Assembly: GCA_016271365.2 (NCBI GenBank)
Contig: CM057449.1
Coordinates: forward strand, 1,568,186,501 to 1,568,250,500
Direction: 5' to 3'
Length of the DNA: 64,000 nt
Source of the DNA: Neoceratodus forsteri
Lineage: Eukaryota > Chordata > Ceratodontiformes > Ceratodontidae
Under the pieces are notes generated by a model, which was not told where the DNA came from, did not search any database, and was given only the letters and a program-made list of their open reading frames with translations. The position numbers and the translations under genes were made by a program. Shown piece after piece: positions 45,002 through 56,175 of this stretch. Each line of letters starts with the position of its first letter. Position 1 is the stretch's first letter.

Positions 45002-45691
45002 AAAAAGCTTTGTGAACTTTGCCAGCCTAGTGGCATGGAAGGCAGAGGCATCAATGCATCACCTGCCACCATGCCAGTGACCTGGGTTCGGTGATGGACT
45101 CGGTTCACCAGGGCAGGCCAGAGAGAGGAGGACTGAGCATCCGAAGGACAGCTCTCCTCTTCTGGGAGGGAAGGCTGTGGGTTCTTGGCACTGGTCTGAC
45201 CCCTGGCAGAGCCTCGGGGCAAATCAGTGCAACTTCAAGGTTGGAGGGACAGTGGCCGGCAACACCTCACGCACGGTAGCATGTGTGGTACATCTTAGTT
45301 GGCATTGCACATCCGTCCATCCATTATGGAATATGGTAAAATGGCCGGGTATAGCGTGGATAATGTTGATCTCTCCTGGGCTCCGCACTAGACTAGAGGG
45401 ACCCTCTCCCACACTGGATCCATGTGCTAGTGGGTGACACCTGCCATCGGCCCCCCACCACGGGGCACTAAGCTGTGAAGGAAGCTAGGGCCAAGGGTCC
45501 TAACTAGATTCATCTCACCAGTGGTGGGTGCCCCCATCAAACCCTGTCACAAGGGGTAAGCTGTGGAGGATGCCTGGGCTGAGGTAAGTCCCTGGATGCC
45601 ACATGACGACAGCTGGGGGAGTTGATAGAGTGCTAGGCTATACCACAGCAGGGAGGAAAAAATGATTAACAAAAAAGCTTTGTGAACTTTG
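45002..45691 (+). mobile_element. Long tRNA-derived SINE, copy 2, with 20-bp target duplication
   Basis: The element 45022-45671 is flanked by the direct repeat AAAAAGCTTTGTGAACTTTG (45002-45021 and 45672-45691). It begins with a tRNA-like head: A-box-like GCCTAGTGGCA (45025-45035) and B-box GGGTTCGGTGA (45084-45094). It continues with a GC-rich body and ends in an A-rich AGGAAAAAATGATTAAC tail. The head and the GAGGAGGA...GAGCATCC...CTCTCCTC segment match the minus-strand copy at 23746-24301, which defines a family of about 560-650 bp. The minus frame 45222-44986 crosses the boundary and is not a gene. Confidence 0.85.
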
Positions 45692-46649
45692 GTTCATCTA
45701 AATGATTTAAATTAAAAAATCCACATACTGGTCAAATGTGCACCACACTGCTGACAACCCCACCCATCACCCGGAAGGACTGAGGATGACCTGAGAGCAG
45801 GATGCAGATAGAGGACTGGCTTTTCTCTCCCCTGTCTTGTAGTAAGGCAAGTCAAATGTGGGGCAGGTCACAATAGACCTACGTGGCCTGCAGCACTTAC
45901 TTGCTGCACAGTTGCTATTTTTTGGCTGTGTGGATGAGAAGAGAGGAAGTAGTAGATGGACACAGTTCACTCAGTCTCCATTCTCACAGTCATCGTTTGG
46001 TCAGACAATGAAATTGTGTTGGCCCCTGGTAGCTCACTCACTCATTTGGGATCACTTGGAGTTAGACAACTTAGGAGCTAGCCAGGCAGCATAGTAACTA
46101 ATTATTTAAATGTAGTAATTGATTGGGACTCGGGCAGGGAAAACAAGCATAAGACTGTGATGTGGTTAATCTGTTCCAAAGGCACCTCCATCATCCTTCA
46201 CACACTGAGGCATTGTACTGATGTGTTGTTTGTGTACATTACAAACCCTACCCTGTCCCATATAACACAAATATAAATCTGTCTAGTGAAAACAAGAGAG
46301 ATTAAAATTTATTAGTCTCTGCTCTGTTGCAGTGACTGCTGCTACTCAAGTAGTGAAATACGAACTAAAAGAGTGAGAGAAAGTTAATTTAAAATTTTTT
46401 TTAAGGTAAACTGGTCTCTCAGTCTTGTAGCAGTTTAGCAAAGGTTTAATTTGCATTTCAAACACCAGAATTAGACACTACACTGAGTTCTGGAGGGGAT
46501 TGGGTTAGTACAGGTTGCTAATAAATACCAAGACAAATATTTTTTTTCTGTTAGCTACTGCATAAGTGCTATAATACCTGCCTGCCCACTAGCCAAAGCC
46601 AATAATGTCTCTCATCCAACCCTCAATAGATTTGTGTATCGCAGCTTAG
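45692..46649. other. Unassigned interval
   Basis: No family was recognised. Short frames on both strands have no domain signal. It ends where the 68-bp minisatellite begins. Confidence 0.35.
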
Positions 46650-47441
46650 ACATCATCTGTTGCCCCATTTGGGCTTATTCTCTTGTGTTCACACAAACAC
46701 GACTCACCCACTAAGTGCCTTATTGCACTGCTTGGGAATACCTTTCCCTGTGTTTTCATTATTTTAGTCAATGCACCTACTATTGCTTTATAATTTACCT
46801 GTGTTTTCACTACTTTACTTGCTGCACCCACACATACTTTATTGACCTGTTTGAGAATAGATTTCTCTGTGTTTGCAGTGCTCGCACTCAGTGCAGCTAC
46901 TAAGTACTTCACCTGTTTGGAATAAATTTCCTTGTGTTTTCACTACTTTACTTGATGAACCCACAAGTGCTTTACTGACCTATTTGGAATAAATTTCCCC
47001 ATGTTTTCAGTACTCGATGCATCCACTATTGCTTGAATAAATTTCCCTGTGTTTTCACTGCTTAGCTCAATGCACCCACTAGTGCTTTATTGTCCTTTAT
47101 GTGAATAAATGTTCCTGTGCACAACTACTCACTGCACCCACTAGTGTTTTCTTGACCTGTTTGGCAATATGTTTCCCTGTGTTTGCACCTGCAGAAGTCA
47201 CAATGTGCTCCAGTTAATTGTGCTGTTTGGGCTTATTCTCCTGATTCACAACACCCTTTTCACCCAGACCTAAGTGCTTTATCGATCTGTGTGAGAATAA
47301 TTTTCCCTGTGTTCACAACTACTTAACTCAGCATGCCTATTAGTGCATTATTGACCTGTTTTGTAATGAATTTCCCTGTGGATGCACCCACTAGTGCTTT
47401 ATTGACCTGTTTGGAATAAATGTACCTGTTTTTTCACAACT
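46650..47441. repeat. 68-bp minisatellite, left part
   Basis: Units contain CACCCACTAGTGCTTTATTG, ACCTGTTTGG, AATAAATTTCCCTGTGTTTT and CACTACTTAACTCA-like blocks. They are diverged, with unit lengths around 60-85 bp. The array continues at 48202 after an inserted element. Confidence 0.8.
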
Positions 47442-47443
47442 TA

Positions 47444-48199
47444 AAGGGACACTATCAGCTTTTCTTTCAGCTTTCAAAGTGTATTGTAGCAGTTGTCTAG
47501 TTGGCATTACTTAAAATAAATCCATATTGCCTCAGGATTGATTCATAATGACATTTATTAACTAATTTTAATCCTAAAACAAATTAAAAGCAACTTGCCT
47601 CCACGAGTGTAATGCCACACCATGCCATGGGTAAACTCGCTCATGAATGAGTTTGTAGTTTATTTTTTTGTGTGCGCTAAATACTGTTCCTGATAAAGTT
47701 GCCTCTACTCATTTCAAAGAAGTCACTGCCATTTGAAAACAAGCACTGTAACCTGATTTATTTACTGATTGGGAACTGAAGCCATGCATCTGGGCATGTA
47801 CGTAAGCGCCTGGGCTAACACGCATTCCCAGAGCCACAGCTTCAGTTTTTCAGTCAGTAAATAAACCCATTTACAGTACTCAATTTCAAGAGAGTCACCT
47901 TTTTGAAATCAGTAGAGGCAACTGTGTCAGGGATGGTCTTTAGTTCACATACAAAAAAAATTACAAACTCGCTCATGAATGAGTTGATTGGTGCCTAATT
48001 AAACTTATGGACATGCAGGAGCATAGACGGGTTGCTTCCAAGGTGGATTGCTTTAAATAAGTTTTTGAGCTAAAATTAATCAATAAAAATGGCATGATGA
48101 ATAAAACCTGTGGCATTTATTTTTTTAATCCTAGTAATGAAACAGGTCCACTGCTACAACACACTTTGAAAATTGAAAGAAAAGCAGATAGTTTCCCTT
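47444..48199. mobile_element. 756-bp palindromic TIR element inserted in the minisatellite
   Basis: The termini AAGGGACACTATCAGCTTTT and the inverse of AAGGGAAACTATCTGCTTTT extend as a terminal inverted repeat of about 50 bp. The element is flanked by TA on both sides (47442-47443, 48200-48201). Subterminal sequences are also mirrored (ACTCGCTCATGAATGAGTTT occurs near 47636 and 47968; CAGTAAATAAA and its inverse lie in the middle). The whole element is therefore close to one long palindrome. There is no transposase. It fits a Tc1/mariner-type MITE. Confidence 0.82.
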
Positions 48200-48201
48200 T
48201 A

Positions 48202-48608
48202 TTTCAATGCACCCACATGTGCTTTATTGCCCTGTTTGGGAATAAATTCTCTTGTGTTTTCAGTACTTGATTCACCCACTAGTGCTTTACTGACCTGTTT
48301 AGAAATACATTTTCCTGTGTTTTCACCACTTAACTCAGTGCACCCACTAGTGCTTTACTGACCTGTTTAGAAATAAATTTTCCTGTGTTTTCACCACTTA
48401 ACTCAGTGCACCCACTAGTGCTTTACTGGCCTGTTTGGATTAAATTTCCATGCGTTTTCACTACCCACCTCATCGCACCCACAGTGCCTTATTGACTTGT
48501 TTGGGAACAAATGTCCCTGCGTTCACAACTACTCAATGCACCCACTACTGCTTTCTTGACTTGTTTGGTAGTAACTGTCCCTGTGGTTGCAGATCAACAC
48601 ACCCACTG
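48202..48608. repeat. 68-bp minisatellite, right part
   Basis: The array resumes with near-identical 68-bp units at about 48273-48470 (CACCCACTAGTGCTTTACTG...CACCACTTAACTCAGTG). Neighbouring units here are the most similar in the array, which suggests recent local duplication. Confidence 0.85.
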
Positions 48609-49289
48609 TTTGCTACTATAATATATTTTTAATTAGAAACAATCAACCATTGCCATTATGTAAAAGACAGTGGGAAAATATTTTGGAGCCTTTAGGTAAA
48701 ACCATGCTTGATTAAAAAAAAAAAAAAAAAGAGTAGCAGCACTTATCAGGCAATGTAGGGTACAATAACAGCAAAGCAGAAAATTCATATTACAGGAGTA
48801 ACTCATTGTGGTACTCTGAGGATAAGCACAAACATTTAGCTTTAGGTACCAGTGAACCCTGCAGTTGCTGAGGAGCCCCTGCTTATGGGAGGCCCCTAAC
48901 CACAGCAGTTTGCCTTAATTATTTTATTTTTAAATTTTATTTTCTATATCTTATTATCTTTGTAAAACAGTAGCAAAGAGCTGTGCAGCACTTTCTGATG
49001 TGGTATCATGATGTCATGAAATGTCTCACTGAGCTATGACCCAGTCAGTAAGAAGCAGATGTGTAGCAATGGATGGGATGGGAAGCACAGCCCCAAGGAT
49101 TAACACTGCTGTCTCCCCCTAAAAAAATAAATATGCCACTGACTGTACTGAAAATAAAATGATGTACGTATGGGCTACAGTGAAATGCATGGGGTGAAGG
49201 TCAGCCAAGTAGGAGGGCCCTATGGCTTCACTAGTCCTGCTGGGAGCCCCCAAGACCTTAGAGCATACCTCCGCATAAGCAGCAGAGCA
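48609..49289. other. Unassigned interval upstream of the hAT gene
   Basis: It contains an A-run (48714-48730) and no coding family. It may include the 5' end of the hAT element, but no terminal inverted repeat was identified. Confidence 0.35.
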
Positions 49290-49300
49290 ATAACAGTCCA

Positions 49301-50418
49301 GTGAAATCCATGGTGTGGGATTTTGTCACACAAGATAAATCCTCTTGCAGCCATGTAGTTTGCAACTTATTATGCAAAACAAAATTAAGTCACTATAAAG
49401 CAAGGACTCTGATGAGAATATCAACAATGATAAGATATAAGAACATGTCTCATGTGTATCAGTACCAAAAACACAAAGTAACAGACAAAACTTGTTGCAC
49501 TGCTGCATTCAGATGAGGAGAAAGAAGACAGAGATGTTAACCAAGGTAAGAAACAGGACATAGATGTTAACTAAGGTGAGGAAGTAATTGCTGAGAAGGG
49601 GATGAGAATGAAAGTCTGCCTTCCAGTCAAACCACAATGTCTTCAGTTTATTTGTTTTTTACCCTGCTGAGTCCACTACCACAGCCTAAGAGGAGGTGGA
49701 TAACATCCACAACCATGACACCCAACCTCCATGGGGGTAGAGGTCAAGAAAAGCAGCCCACAAAATCTGGAGATGTCAGCCGGTTTAGTGGCCATCAAAT
49801 TTCTCTGAAAGACTCTTCTGATTGGTCCCAGGAGTGTAAATCTAACAGGCACGCGGCAAGATGATTGACTAAAGCAATTGTAAAGATGATGGCCAATAAC
49901 TTGCTCTAATTGTTCTTTGTGGCTAACTCCAGTTTTAAGGCATTTATGGAAATCGCAGTGCCAAAGTACGAGGTCCCCAGCTGTATCTCTTTCTCAACTG
50001 TTGCCATCCCATATTTATATATAATGCTGTTTGGAAAAGTGTGTCTGATGCTCTATAAGGTTCAGTGGGAAAAAAGATTCATGTCACCATAGATACATGG
50101 ACTAGTGACCAGATAACTGACTATATGTCTGTGACTGACCGTTGGGTTGACTCTCCTCCCTCCTCATCCTCCTCCATGTCATCTAGTGGCACTGTCAGCA
50201 GCAGCAGCAGCAGCAAGATTCAAGGGACTTTCACTGTTCACAGGCAGGCAGCATTATGTATTTATGAATTTGAAAAAGACCACAAGACTGAAAATCTTCT
50301 AGAGAGCGTTCAAGTAATGTTTGCTGAGTGGCTGACTCCAAAGTCCTTGCAATCTGGTTTTATAGTATCCAACAAATCTTCATCCTGAAGGCAGTAAGAC
50401 TTGGTAACTTTACTTATG
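49301..50418 (+). pseudogene. hAT transposase, N-terminal half (BED finger and catalytic start)
   Basis: The first frame has a degraded BED zinc finger, SMVWDFVTQDKSS then VVCNLLCKTKLSH, in which one CxxC spacing carries an extra residue and the His pair is partly replaced. After a frame change it reads KRRWITSTTMTPN and then, near 49940, FKAFMEIAVPKYEVPS and IPYLYI. The 50065-50388 frame has KIHVTIDTWTSDQITDYMSV (the DTWTS region with the first catalytic Asp), then a low-complexity serine insertion (SSSSSMSSSGT) and AEWLTPKSLQSGFIVS. It ends at KAVRLGNFT, where the first insertion starts. Confidence 0.85.
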
Positions 50419-51404
50419 AAATGGGGTCCAATTTTTCAGCAATCTGATTGGTTGCTAGCCATGTACTGAAAGTGTCTAGCATGTGGCTAGCAACTAGTCC
50501 GGGTCAGCACCGTGACACACTGGCACAAATATCATTGCCCAACTCAAATGTTTGAGCTGCCAACCACTGCCATTCTTGCAAAAGCAGAAACGAAAGTAAA
50601 ATGCATACCTCAGATCTCCAAAATGTAATTTGCCACCTCGGAATCGTCCGTTTCTTTTTACCATTTTGTTCAGTGAAATCTTTTTCTTTAAAATGAAATT
50701 CAGCCACAACAAATGAATATTTCACAAGAAACAACTGAAATGGACCCATGGACTGCCTGCCACCGCCCACTAAATCACTCGCTGTCCACTCACACACTTG
50801 CTTGGCCGCCACACTAACACTTTCTTAAGCACCTGCCGCCTCAGACATAATTTAAATATATAAAAAAAATCTAAAACCATAGGCATCTCAAAAACTGCAG
50901 ACTTTAATTTCCAGTCTGTACCTGCTGCTCTCACAACAGGTATGCTCACTCCCTCGCAGATGGTGCTGCACCAGTCTGCAACCACGTTCACTCCTTCCCG
51001 CTCTGGTCTGATAGAAAACAGAAGAATATGGCAAAAAAAAAAAATGTTACAAAATAAAACAGAAATGGGGGGGGGGCAGTAGTGCCATGCCTCAGTACTA
51101 TGATAACCACTTCAGTAAATCTTCAACTATGGTAGCCAGAGTAGGACAGACGTCCTTAAAAAAACACTATAGAGGTACAGGCAGAGAAACTATTTTATTT
51201 CAAACTAAGACAAAGATTTAACTCTTTTTGTACTTAATCCTGTGAATCCTAATTTTGACACACATAAACAGCCAAGGTGCCCATTTCATAAGTGCAATAA
51301 GACGGCCAGGAGATGAATGCACTCAGCCTGCAGCTTCATGTCTCACTACACCCCTGGCCATGTGCTAGAAGTGTCTAGTGCACACCTCGTCATGTCTTAT
51401 TGCT
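50419..51404. mobile_element. First insertion in the hAT gene, foldback-like ends
   Basis: Left end CTTATGAAATGGGGTCC near 50419 is mirrored by TGCCCATTTCATAAG near 51271-51286. The TAGCCATGTACTGAAAGTGT block is repeated in direct orientation as GGCCATGTGCTAGAAGTGT at 51356. A further inversion GCAATAAGAC/GTCTTATTGC lies at 51294-51403. The three overlapping minus frames (50494-50991) have no recognised family. It is likely a non-autonomous element. Confidence 0.5.
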
Positions 51405-51985
51405 TACACATTTCCCATGTGCTGTATACACCATACACCTGCTGTGAAAAACTTCACTGACAAAGACAAAAATGTTCAGAAATTGATTGTAGCTGCCTGC
51501 ACTGTGAGCACCCACTTTAGCCATTCTGTGTAAGCCTGAAAGTTTTTGTGGCAGATTCAGGTGGAAAATAGCCTCCATCTCCACTAGATAACATAGGAAG
51601 TTCCAACCCAATGGAATGTCACTTACTATATCATGCAGAGAATGCTTGAAAAACAGAAAACCCTCTACCAATATTCAGTCCAACAAGGCATTGGGAAAGG
51701 AGATGTAAATATTAACACCAACTAGTGGCATTTGATGGAGAATGTATGTTGTGCCTTTTACCCCTTTGAAGAAGCTACCCAAGTGGTCAGTGCTGACAGT
51801 GCTGAGCTAAGCCAGATACTGTCCCTAATTTCACTCATCAAGCTGAGACTGGAGTGTCGTGAGTCACCGTTTCTTGACAATGATAATGTCAATGCTGTGT
51901 CACTTTTGGAGAAAATGTTAAACACCTTCCCGAGTGACCAGTGCACTATAAATATATGTAAGCCCACCCCCAGCACCAATGTCTA
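51405..51985 (+). pseudogene. hAT transposase, central region
   Basis: The reading resumes with KNFTDKDKNVQKLI, then THFSHSV, QVENSLHLH, EVPTQWNVTYYIMQRML (the TRWNSTYYML-type motif of hAT transposases) and ENVCCAFYPFEEATQVVSAD, SLISLIKLRLE. Two stops lie near 51530-51580. The frame 51732-51986 is a single open piece ending shortly before the second insertion. Confidence 0.85.
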
Positions 51986-53130
51986 GGGGCCTGGTGTTAA
52001 GTTCTGGGAAGGGGGCTCCAGCCCACAGAAAACACATCCAGATATATTAAATGACATGGCACATGCCTGGGTCCGATGTCGTCTCCCAAATGGCAGTCAC
52101 TCTGCATGGCTGAAGAGGGACAGATAGGATCTAAAACACTGGAGGCTGTGGGGGAAAGATATTAGAAGCACGGCAACCAAGTTCTTAAAGAAGGTGAATG
52201 TCCACTCCAAGAAGTCCCATATAAATAGTGCGAATTTAATTTAAACTTGAAGTAAAAACATAACAACTGCTCCCAGGCGCAGAGGACATGGTTTCACAGT
52301 GGGCACATACTTTCGGTGGTACAGAACCATGGCACTGACTGTGGACAAAATGGTCAAGTTTCCAGAGTCCCAACAGGGCTGAACTTAGCTCCCACAGAAC
52401 TTGATGGAGGCAGCAGTTCCAAGAGGCTTTCTCAAATACTCACAGGCCTCCTGCTCACTCTAGGGCGCCACTCTCCCATGCTGCTTACCCTGCAGATGCT
52501 GGTCAGTCATGGCTCCTCACATTGCCATGCTCATTCCTACTGCAATTTAGGGCCTCGGTGGCTGGATTTCCAGTATCCCTGCACATCCACTGTGCAGGCA
52601 ATCTGTCAGACCCACTAACCACTCTTTTTCACTACCCACAGGCCATCAAACCCCGGGGGAGTGCCACACGGTAAAGGGGAGGTGGGCTGCCACTACCACA
52701 CTCCCCACAATGCAAGCTGCCACCACTGCACTGTCCCACTACCCAATTCATTCCTGCTGGATCCAGGCCAGCCCAACCTGGTGCCATGGTGCACGAAGGT
52801 GGGCCACACATTCTGCCCAGCCCACGGCTCCCAAAACCGACCCCGTTCCAGCTTATGGCCACAGCTCCCTCCATCTACCAGTCACCAACTCTTCATCATG
52901 TGGACATCCCACTGACAGCTGCTGAGACCCTGAATGGTCTGGGGCAAATACCACCCTGGCCCCACTTTGCTCCCCAATCCTCCACTCTGCCAGCCTCCCC
53001 CCAGTGGCACTGAAACCAGCCTTAAATCCTTGCTGGGGCACAGACTCCACATGCGCAGCAGGCAGGCCAGGCCCCAAACCCCCAAAAAAGGAAAAAAGGT
53101 GAGGAGGGTTTCTTTAGTAGGCATCACCAG
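51986..53130. mobile_element. Second insertion in the hAT gene, unassigned
   Basis: The transposase reading stops after a KMLNTFPSD segment and resumes at EVEHYILATILDP. The 1.1 kb between has no family I recognise. The last 500 bp are C-rich with overlapping proline/serine frames on both strands. A CCCAAAAAAGGAAAAAAGG stretch near 53081-53100 could be an A-rich tail of a plus-strand retroposed sequence. Confidence 0.4.
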
Positions 53131-53297
53131 TTGGGGGTGCTTACATATATGCGAAGTTGAACATTACATTTTAGCCACAATTTTGGATCCTTGGTTTAAG
53201 GACACAAATGAGATAGTCTTCCAACCTCATAACTTTAAGGACAAGGAATATTATTGTGTACTATTGATTGAGAAAGTGTCAGCATGTATAGTTAAGA
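53131..53297 (+). pseudogene. hAT transposase, C-terminal part 1
   Basis: The sequence reads CEVEHYILATILDPWFKDT, matching the LATLLDPRFKD motif that precedes the hAT dimerisation domain, followed by PHNFKDKEYY and a short tail. It is cut by the third insertion. Confidence 0.8.
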
Positions 53298-55074
53298 TGT
53301 AACCCCCCTACAAATGGGGGTTCCCAAAAAGTCTTCCATGAGCTTGCCTAAATGCTCAGTGCCAGGCTGGGGTCCTGCATTTTAGCAGTTTAAATGTGTA
53401 TGCCAGAGAGTGCCTGTGTAGCCTCTGTGCACTGTCTTTTTAAGAGTTGCTTGGATTGCATTCATAAGTAATCTGAGAGGGAATTCTGTTGAAAGATGTA
53501 ACTATTTGCTGAATATCATTTAGACTGATAATGATAAAGTAGTTTGTCTAACCTGCCTTCTTTGCAGCAAGGACTGTCTTGTTTATCCCCACCATTTGGC
53601 CCGGGACTGCGAATTGGACCAATCAGTTCTGGTGGGACCTAAAATGGAGCCGGATTACAGGAGCTTTCTGGAGTCAAATCCTGTAGGAATTGTAGTTTTG
53701 GGCTGTTGGCACCTTTTTGTAACTGAAGGGGGAGCTCTTGTTTTGACTGACAGACAGATCAGCAAACCGAACCCTTTGGATCTTGGGGAAATCCCAGACT
53801 GCTTGCAATTTTCAGTTAGTTCTGAGCTGGGAAGTGAAATGATAAGAGCCCAAGTGTTTTTGAGCAGCAATCCTGAGTGGATTAGCATGGGAGAACTGTG
53901 GAAAGGCCTGATTCCTGGCCTGCATGTCTGCCTACTGCTCTGAGAGGGAGAAATAATTATTTTTGGACTGAATCCGAGTGTGTGTGATTAAAGTAAGCTA
54001 CTGAAGTGGGACCAGGCTCAACCTGAGGAGGACCAAAGATTGTGCTGAATGTGATCAGCCTGCCAGAAATCCCATTCACTTCAGAACTTCTGACTTGTGC
54101 AGAGAACAGTGCGATTGGGACTGAAGAAGAATTGCCTGGTACTGTAGAATCCTTTGCATATAAATGTGCTGTGTACTGAAAGTGGGTCGTGATTTGTTTC
54201 CCCACTGTGTGAACTGTGTCCTGCTTGCTGATAGCTGTATCCAGCCCAAACGGACTGAATCTGCGGTTAACTCCATGTGGCTGGGCCTTGCCACGAGGGC
54301 CCTGCCAGACTACCCTACTGTACAGAGAAAAGCCATCGATGAGAGACCTGCCTGGGGATCAGCCCCCTGCTCCATGCTTGAACGGGAACGACGCCTTGGC
54401 AAAATCGTGTGGGTCCTGCTTGTCCTGGCAGTCTAGACCAACCACCAGCTGTCTCAAATTTCGTCCATCCTGTGTCCAGTCTTGGGTACCGTGAGTAACT
54501 ATCAGGGTAGCTCCCTGCACATACAATATAATTTAAGTGTGTCATTTGATTTCTTGGTTATTTCTCTTTATTCACAAACTGAGCCATCAGGCTCCAGGTT
54601 ACAGATAGTGTGTTGAGCATGTTGTTTTTCCATCACAGGGCCCCAACCAGCTGCGATGCCAGCCTACCCCAGGCAATGATCCTGGCTAGCCCATCTGCCT
54701 ACTACCTGGGTACCCAGAGTGTGTAACTGTGTGTGGGAGGGTTCTGAACTGCATGAATAACTGTTTGATTAATGTAGCTTGTAAGCCAATCATCCTGATT
54801 ACACCCCTTCCTTGTTCACATCCCCTGAATAAATCAGATCTTACTTTTTCTGCTTTTAAACTGACTGTGGTTCCAGTTTGTGTTAAAAGTACTGTACTGT
54901 TGCTGTCTGCTCTGTTTAACCTTGTTTTACAGGGGGTCCCCAGGGTCACACCAGAGGAGCCAGCCCTGGCGGTAAGTGCAACCAGTGTGGGTACTTGCAA
55001 AGTGTATCAGGGGTAGTGTAAAAATGATTATTGTGTACTGTTTTGGCCACTAGTGGGGCACGAGGGGGGTTACA
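53298..55074. mobile_element. Candidate LTR sequence within the third hAT insertion
   Basis: The sequence starts TGTAACCCCCCT at 53298 and ends with the exact inverse AGGGGGGTTACA at 55074, the TG...CA form of retroviral-type LTR ends. Inside there is a TATA-like CATATAAATG near 54159 and a polyadenylation signal AATAAA near 54828 followed by T-rich sequence. A length of about 1.8 kb is long for a solo LTR, and no 4-6-bp target duplication was found. The 53596-53943 frame has no family match. Strand was not assigned firmly, although the signals favour plus. Confidence 0.4.
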
Positions 55075-55234
55075 GTGTCCCGAAGGGTTTGCCCAGGCTA
55101 GTTTGAGCACTACCAACCCTGACCTTCGGGTGGAGGCACCCATTATAGAACCTAGGCCCCTTAACCTGTTATTAGCCAAGCAGGCAGGGGTAGTATTCCT
55201 TGGGATAGTGCCACCTAGGAGTTACAAAGAAAAG
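55075..55234. other. Sequence between LTR candidate and resumed hAT gene
   Basis: About 160 bp remain between the end of the LTR candidate and the resumed transposase. A plus frame continues across (EAPIIEPRPLNLLLAKQAG), but no family was recognised. It may be internal retrotransposon sequence, in which case the LTR is not solo. Confidence 0.3.
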
Positions 55235-55500
55235 TCCTAAATCTGTCATTGTTGCTGCAGTTGCTGCTGCCAGTGCCACTGCTGATGATTTGGCCACCAA
55301 ACACCAGCCAGAACTGCTACTACTACTGGGCTGACTGCTGCTACACCACAGGAAGACAAACCACTGTGGGACATACTGTCAGACATTGGGATGATAAACA
55401 CAGGTGAAAAGGCTAAGCCACCCATTTTGGTGCCAGAAGTCCCTACTACAAAAATTGTGAACGATTATATGGGCAAGACAGTGCAGGTGATGAAACTACT
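55235..55500 (+). pseudogene. hAT transposase, C-terminal dimerisation region remnant
   Basis: The frame has an alanine-rich stretch (VAAVAAASATADDLA). After a frame break it reads PLWDILSDIGMINT, VPEVPTTKIVNDYMGKTV, which is the LWDxLxxIG / LDxYLxE part of the hAT C-terminal domain. The sequence ends before the WW-containing motif, so the domain is truncated. Confidence 0.7.
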
Positions 55501-55559
55501 ACTGATCTAGCAACAGAAAAAAAACAAATTCTGGCCAGAGTCAATAGGGTTGCAGGTAA

Positions 55560-56175
55560 GGAATTTGGTGTAACATATTGAAAATTACCAAAATTATGAA
55601 CCTTCATTAGCAAAATGTAATGTAGGCATCTAAATGTGTTGTTTTATAATAACTGTACAACATACTTTCAACATAGCCTTGTTATTACCCTGCCTCATGA
55701 AGAAGGGCAGAGCAAATGTTCAAATCCTGCCCAAAAGGTGATTTCACGCAGGGACTGGGAAATCAACTTTCAAGATGCAAAAACACATTTTGGGCAGGAC
55801 TTAAAAAATGACAGCTGTTGCATTCATGAGGTGCTATAAAGAAATGGCTATGTTGAAAATTTGGGTAAAAAAATATTGAATATTACCAAACTCATGAACC
55901 TGTGTTTGCAAAATTCAACTAGCCTGATAATGTTTTTGTTTTTAAATATTTTTATACCAAATTGAGAACATAGCCTTCATATGATCCCACCTCATGAACA
56001 ATGGCAGAGTAAATTTTCAACTCCTGCCTGAAAGGTGATTTCATGCAGGGACTGTGAAATCACCTTCCGGGATGTAAAAAAGAAATTTTGCCCAGGATTT
56101 GAAAAATGACAGCTGTCACATTCATGAGATGCTGTAAAGATATGGCTATGTTGTAAATCTGGTGTAAAAATTGTA
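55560..56175. repeat. Tandem array of palindromic units, locus 2 left part
   Basis: Two units with the blocks AACATAGCCTT, CCTCATGAACAATGGCAGAG, GACAGCTGTCACATTCATGA and GGCTATGTTGAAAATTTGG. Unit length is about 295-300 bp. Each unit reads as an imperfect palindrome about its GGTGATTTC-GCAGGGACTG centre. The array is cut at 56175 by L2-A. Confidence 0.8.

Larger units (their letters stand above)
49290..55520 (+). mobile_element. BED-type hAT DNA transposon, broken by three insertions
   Basis: Transposase blocks appear in order at 49301-50418, 51405-51985, 53131-53297 and 55235-55500. Between them lie inserts of about 990, 1,145 and 1,930 bp. The coding blocks are collinear with the family and in the same strand. 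The termini and the 8-bp target duplication expected of hAT were not identified. The gene also has internal stops and frame changes, so it is not active. Confidence 0.82.

Noticed and set aside
52661..53013. Cys/His-rich frame resembling a zinc finger (CHHC spacing)
   Set aside because: Cys and His spacing is irregular, several frames are open at once because of C-rich composition, and it lies in an insertion in the hAT gene.
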